Source: DATFVA01 sp963743325 (lineage in GTDB: Bacteria > Bacteroidota > Ignavibacteria > Ignavibacteriales > Ignavibacteriaceae). Taken from it: DNA of 64,000 nt. Of this stretch, positions 60,707 to 64,000 are shown in pieces. The notes beneath the pieces were generated by a model. That model made no database searches. It worked only from the letters and a program-made list of their open reading frames with translations, and was not told where the DNA came from. Every line of letters begins with the position of its first letter. Position 1 is the first letter of the stretch. The position numbers and the translations under genes were made by a program. Location: the NCBI GenBank assembly GCA_963743325.1, contig CAVUOZ010000004.1:372001-436000 (forward strand), in the 5' to 3' direction.

Positions 60707-61849
60707 ATGTCATACTTATTCACATCGGAATCGGTTTCCGAAGGCCATCCGGATAAAGTTTGTGATGCAATATCCGATAGTATTTTAGATGCAATATTTG
60801 AAAAAGACCCATATGCAAGAGTTGCCTGCGAATCATTCGTGACTACAGGACTGGCACTTGTCGGCGGTGAGATTACCACAAAAGCTTATATTGAAGTTCC
60901 CGACGTTGTTCGTGAAACAATCAAAAATATCGGCTACAACAGCGCCGAATACAGATTTGATTCTGAATCCTGCTCTGTGCTAAATTCTATTCATTCCCAG
61001 TCCCCTGATATTGCCATGGGAGTTGATAAAGGCGGTGCCGGAGATCAGGGATTAATGTTCGGGTACGCATGCAGTCAGACTCCGGAACTTATGCCTATGC
61101 CGATTATGTATGCTCACAAGCTGGTAAAAAAATTAGCTGAGATAAGAAAACGGAATAATGGCATGATGCCGTATTTGCGTCCTGATGCCAAATCCCAGGT
61201 TACAATTGAATATGATAATAGAAATAAGCCGGTAAGGGTTGATGCAGTTGTTATTTCCACTCAACACGATCCCGATGTAACACAGAAAAAAATTAAAGAA
61301 GATGTAATTGAAAATGTGATCAAAAAAATAATTCCTGAAAAATTTATCGATAAAAAAACCAAATATTTTGTTAATCCGACCGGTAGATTTGAAATCGGCG
61401 GGCCTCATGGAGACAGCGGTTTGACAGGAAGAAAAATAATCGTTGATACTTATGGCGGATGGGCCCCTCATGGCGGCGGAGCTTTCTCCGGTAAAGATCC
61501 CTCAAAGGTGGATAGAAGTGCCACATATGCGGCAAGACATATTGCAAAAAATATTGTGGCGGCAAAGCTTGCAAAGGAATGTCTTGTACAGGTTGCTTAT
61601 GCAATTGGAGTAGTTGATCCTGTCTCAGTTTATGTGAATACCCACGGCACGGGGGTTATTCCTGATAGTGAAATTGCCAAGATGATCATTAAAGAAGTTG
61701 ATCTGACTCCCAGGGGAATAATTAAAAGATTGGATTTAAGAAGACCGATTTACAAAAAAACTGCAGCGTACGGTCATTTCGGACGCAATGATAAAGATTT
61801 CACCTGGGAACAATTAGACCTTGTTCCTGTGTTTAAAAAATATGCTTAA
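60707..61849 (+). CDS. metK: S-adenosylmethionine synthetase
   Basis: A 380-residue MetK making SAM from methionine and ATP. Signature text: FTSESVSEGHPDKVCDAISDSILDA, GAGDQGLMFGYACSQTPELMP, GGWAPHGGGAFSGKDPSKVDRS and AYGHFGRND. AAGG precedes the ATG. Followed after 28 bases by ahcY, so the pair makes and regenerates the methyl cycle. No SAM riboswitch was recognised in the 31-base gap before it. Confidence 0.98.
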   Translation: MSYLFTSESVSEGHPDKVCDAISDSILDAIFEKDPYARVACESFVTTGLALVGGEITTKAYIEVPDVVRETIKNIGYNSAEYRFDSESCSVLNSIHSQSPDIAMGVDKGGAGDQGLMFGYACSQTPELMPMPIMYAHKLVKKLAEIRKRNNGMMPYLRPDAKSQVTIEYDNRNKPVRVDAVVISTQHDPDVTQKKIKEDVIENVIKKIIPEKFIDKKTKYFVNPTGRFEIGGPHGDSGLTGRKIIVDTYGGWAPHGGGAFSGKDPSKVDRSATYAARHIAKNIVAAKLAKECLVQVAYAIGVVDPVSVYVNTHGTGVIPDSEIAKMIIKEVDLTPRGIIKRLDLRRPIYKKTAAYGHFGRNDKDFTWEQLDLVPVFKKYA

Positions 61850-61877
61850 GTTTTTATAATAAGAAAAAGGAAAGAAA

Positions 61878-63206
61878 ATGAGTGACGTTTCAACAAAAAA
61901 AGACACTAAGGTTCTGCCATACAAAGTGAAAGATATTTCCCTGGCAGAATGGGGAAGGAAAGAAATGAAATTAGCCGAGGCTGAAATGCCCGGCTTAATG
62001 TCGTTGAGAGAAAAATACGGCAGGCAGAAACCTTTAAAAGGTGCAAGAATAGCCGGCTGTCTTCATATGACAATACAAACGGCAGTTCTAATTGAAACAC
62101 TTGTAGAACTTGGAGCCGAAGTACAGTGGTCTTCCTGCAATATATTTTCAACTCAGGACCACGCAGCTGCTGCAATTGCTGCCGCAGGAATTCCCGTATA
62201 TGCATGGAAAGGTGAAACACTGGAAGAATATGAATGGTGCATTGATCAGACTTTATTCTTTGGTAAAGACAGGAAACCCCTGAATATGATTCTTGATGAC
62301 GGCGGAGATCTGACAAATAAAGTGCTTGATGAATATCCTGAACTTGTAAAAGAGGTTAGAGGCATTTCCGAAGAAACAACAACAGGCGTTCATCGTTTAT
62401 ACGAACGGATGAACAGCGGCACTTTACCTGTCGCTGCTTTTAATGTTAATGATTCAGTTACTAAATCAAAATTCGATAATAAATACGGCTGCCGTGAGTC
62501 ACTCGTTGATGCAATAAGGAGAGCTACTGATTTAATGCTTGCCGGTAAAGTTGCGGTTGTATGCGGTTACGGTGATGTCGGTAAAGGATCCGCAGAATCA
62601 CTGGCAAGCGCCGGTGTGAGGGTAATTGTAACCGAGATTGATCCTATATGTGCATTACAGGCAACTATGAATGGATTTCAGGTTAAGAAACTTGAAAATG
62701 CTGTGAAGGATGCGGATATAATTGTTACAGCAACCGGAAACATAAATATCGTCACTGATAAGCACTTTAAGGCGATGAAAGATAAAGCAGTTGTCTGCAA
62801 CATCGGTCATTTTGATAATGAAATTGATATGGCGTGGCTCAACAGGAATTATGGAAATACAAAGGATACTATTAAACCGCAGGTGGATAAATATATAATT
62901 GATGGCAAAGATATAATAGTCCTTGCCGAAGGGCGGCTTGTAAATCTTGGCTGTGCAATGGGGCATCCTTCATTTGTAATGTCAAATTCATTTACAAACC
63001 AGGTTCTTGCACAAATTGAATTATGGACACATCACGATCAGTACGAAAATAAGGTTTACGTCCTTCCAAAGCATCTTGATGAATTGGTTGCTATGCTTCA
63101 TCTTGGAAAACTTGGTGCGGAACTCGAGACTTTGACACCGGAACAGGCTGAATATATCGGTGTACCTGTTAAAGGCCCCTTCAAACCTGATTATTATCGT
63201 TATTAA
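61878..63206 (+). CDS. ahcY: adenosylhomocysteinase
   Basis: A 442-residue S-adenosylhomocysteine hydrolase, splitting SAH to homocysteine and adenosine with bound NAD. NAD site GYGDVGKGSAESLASAG; substrate segments SCNIFSTQDHAAAAIAAAGIPVYAWKGETLEEY, FNVNDSVTKSKFDNKYGCRESLVDAI and the C-terminal KPDYYRY with the terminal Lys/Tyr that contacts the partner subunit. AGGAAAG precedes the ATG. It removes the SAH produced by methyltransferases, several of which are in this window. Confidence 0.98.
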   Translation: MSDVSTKKDTKVLPYKVKDISLAEWGRKEMKLAEAEMPGLMSLREKYGRQKPLKGARIAGCLHMTIQTAVLIETLVELGAEVQWSSCNIFSTQDHAAAAIAAAGIPVYAWKGETLEEYEWCIDQTLFFGKDRKPLNMILDDGGDLTNKVLDEYPELVKEVRGISEETTTGVHRLYERMNSGTLPVAAFNVNDSVTKSKFDNKYGCRESLVDAIRRATDLMLAGKVAVVCGYGDVGKGSAESLASAGVRVIVTEIDPICALQATMNGFQVKKLENAVKDADIIVTATGNINIVTDKHFKAMKDKAVVCNIGHFDNEIDMAWLNRNYGNTKDTIKPQVDKYIIDGKDIIVLAEGRLVNLGCAMGHPSFVMSNSFTNQVLAQIELWTHHDQYENKVYVLPKHLDELVAMLHLGKLGAELETLTPEQAEYIGVPVKGPFKPDYYRY

Positions 63207-63214
63207 TTCATTGT

Positions 63215-63243
63215 TGTAGAGCGAAATTAAATTTCGCTCTACA
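63215..63243. terminator. bidirectional hairpin between ahcY and alaX
   Basis: tgtagagcgaaat-taa-atttcgctctaca is a perfect 13-bp stem with 3-base loop. It overlaps the alaX stop codon and serves both convergent genes. The T-rich tail is weak, so it is either a terminator or a common palindromic element. Confidence 0.6.
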
Positions 63244-63694
63244 TATTTTCCCCAACTTTAAACCTTATCCTTAGAACTCCATTTTCAAATCCGGTTGATA
63301 TAATCCTGAACTCTCCGATTTCTGAAGTATTTTTGATATGCTGTCCTATGCAGGGACAGGAATCATAATCACCAACTTTTATTATTCTTATGACCTCTCC
63401 TACAGCATCGGGTAAACGTTCCAGATCAAATAATTCTGATGCTTTATCTCTTGAGAGAAAATCCTCCATTACGTCAAAATTCAGTTTTATTACATTATTA
63501 ACTCTTGACTGAATTTCCAACATCTCCTCTTCACTTAAGTTCCTATCAAAATGATAATCGCATTTTGATTTCTTCTTTTCAAGATGATTGCTGAAGGAAC
63601 GACCGCAGTTAAACATTCTTACCATTGTCTGGTTTAATATATGTTCTGCGGTATGCATCCGGGGCGGATATTCTTTAGCCAAAGTCTTTATCAA
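63239..63694 (-). CDS. AlaX-like alanyl-tRNA editing protein (short form)
   Basis: A 151-residue protein that hydrolyses misacylated Ser/Gly-tRNA(Ala) in trans. The zinc-binding motif has HTAEH near residue 15 and CIGQH near 117 (DYDSCPCIGQHIKN), matching the HxxxH...CxxxH of AlaX and the AlaRS editing domain. The start is TTG at 63694 without a ribosome site. A -7 element (TAACTTTG) ends 12 bases upstream of the start codon, so the leader may be very short. Confidence 0.85.
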   Translation of the reverse strand: MIKTLAKEYPPRMHTAEHILNQTMVRMFNCGRSFSNHLEKKKSKCDYHFDRNLSEEEMLEIQSRVNNVIKLNFDVMEDFLSRDKASELFDLERLPDAVGEVIRIIKVGDYDSCPCIGQHIKNTSEIGEFRIISTGFENGVLRIRFKVGENM

Positions 63695-63705
63695 TTGTTT
63701 TCAGG

Positions 63706-63713
63706 CAAAGTTA
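63706..63713 (-). promoter_or_regulatory. possible -7 element (TAACTTTG) of alaX
   Basis: TAACTTTG on the minus strand fits TAnnTTTG but predicts a leader of only about five bases, implying leaderless or near-leaderless translation from TTG. A -33 element is not clear. Confidence 0.3.
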
Positions 63714-63804
63714 AAAAGTAAAATCATTTAATTAAAGGTTTGAATCTTTAATGTTCCAATTTAATTGCATTATTAAATAAACAATTAAAGTAGACCTGGA
63801 GATG

Positions 63805-63888
63805 ATAGAACACGGATAACACTGATAACGCGCGTAGCACAGTTTATAACCGTAGGAATCAGTGTAATCCGTTTCGTCCGTGTTCTAT
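63805..63888. repeat. 84-bp imperfect palindrome (ATAGAACACGG arms)
   Basis: Outer arms atagaacacgg (63805-63815) and ccgtgttctat (63878-63888) are perfect; inner arms ataacactgat and atcagtgtaat differ at one base. A partial related copy starts at 63974. It is in the 300-base gap to the right end of the window, with no gene seen. Confidence 0.75.
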
Positions 63889-63973
63889 TAAGATTATACT
63901 AAATTCTTTCGGCATTTATAATTTTTCTTATTGCATCAGAATGTAACATTTTAGAATACCCCCATATTTAAAT

Positions 63974-64000
63974 GATAGAACACAGATAACGCAGATAAAT
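63974..64000. repeat. start of a second copy of the TAGAACAC repeat, cut by window end
   Basis: gatagaacacagataacgca resembles the left arm of the element at 63805-63888; the rest lies outside. Confidence 0.45.

Noticed and set aside
61906..62316. 136-codon minus-strand frame in ahcY
   Set aside because: Antisense of a strongly conserved enzyme; no independent support.

Overview
The window is a contiguous, gene-dense, AT-rich bacterial chromosome segment. Protein families (SUF Fe-S system with SufT and SufU, a bacilliredoxin, YfhO, BatA/DUF4159/DUF4175, CgeB-type glycosyltransferase, Prx6-like peroxiredoxin), Rrf2-type regulation, and several promoters of the TTTG-N19/20-TAnnTTTG kind point to the Bacteroidota/Chlorobiota/Ignavibacteria group; Ignavibacteria is my best guess, from gene content only. 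No rRNA, tRNA, CRISPR array, intact insertion sequence or prophage was seen.

Layout. 1-2.0 kb: a truncated lipoprotein amidohydrolase and an enolase-superfamily racemase/OSBS (minus strand). 2.2-9.1 kb: one minus-strand suf operon, sufB-C-D-S-U-T, followed by a bacilliredoxin and a three-cysteine Rrf2 regulator; a promoter and a palindrome lie in front of sufB. 9.7-19.9 kb: a plus-strand surface-glycan locus (GT2, YfhO, flippase, CgeB-like and GT4 glycosyltransferases, three methyltransferases). 19.9-22.6 kb: two tandem lipoproteins with nearly identical N-terminal domains and divergent beta-propellers. 22.8-24.6 kb: a minus-strand glycosyltransferase/methyltransferase pair. 24.8-27.7 kb: a compact overlapping operon of type III polyketide synthase, methyltransferase and FAD oxidoreductase, probably making a small phenolic or pyrone lipid. 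27.7-28.3 kb: GroES-like protein and a small membrane protein. 28.7-31.2 kb: three membrane-anchored proteins resembling a divergent PilV-PilW-PilX minor-pilin set, followed by about 1 kb of decayed coding remnants and a palindromic element. 32.1-33.5 kb: a sigma-54 response regulator broken by a one-base frameshift. 33.7-45.9 kb: housekeeping and metabolic genes (aconitase, BatA-like, HflX, a histidine ammonia-lyase with an unusual Ala-Cys-Gly triad, RmuC, GNAT, EVE, peroxiredoxin) with a decayed GxxExxY gene. 46.4-51.3 kb: DUF4159, a giant Q-rich DUF4175-like protein and a CDF metal exporter. 51.4-56.5 kb: a signalling module of histidine kinase, sigma-54 regulator, STAS protein and dual-receiver PP2C phosphatase. 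56.5-63.7 kb: prfA, a membrane protein, ispH, a sugar nucleotidyltransferase, metK, ahcY and alaX.

How they fit together: the suf operon builds Fe-S clusters for enzymes such as the aconitase and IspH found here, with Rrf2 as a likely cluster-sensing regulator. metK and ahcY make and recycle the methyl donor used by the many methyltransferases in the window. The sensor kinase/sigma-54/partner-switching block is a self-contained signalling unit.

The gaps are unusually rich in short tandem repeats: an 11-bp unit shared by three distant loci, an unrelated 11-bp unit, and a 7-bp unit, alongside several families of imperfect palindromes. The best candidates for something new are the type III PKS operon, the pilVWX-like operon with its decayed relative, the Ala-Cys-Gly ammonia-lyase, and the dispersed 11-bp repeats.
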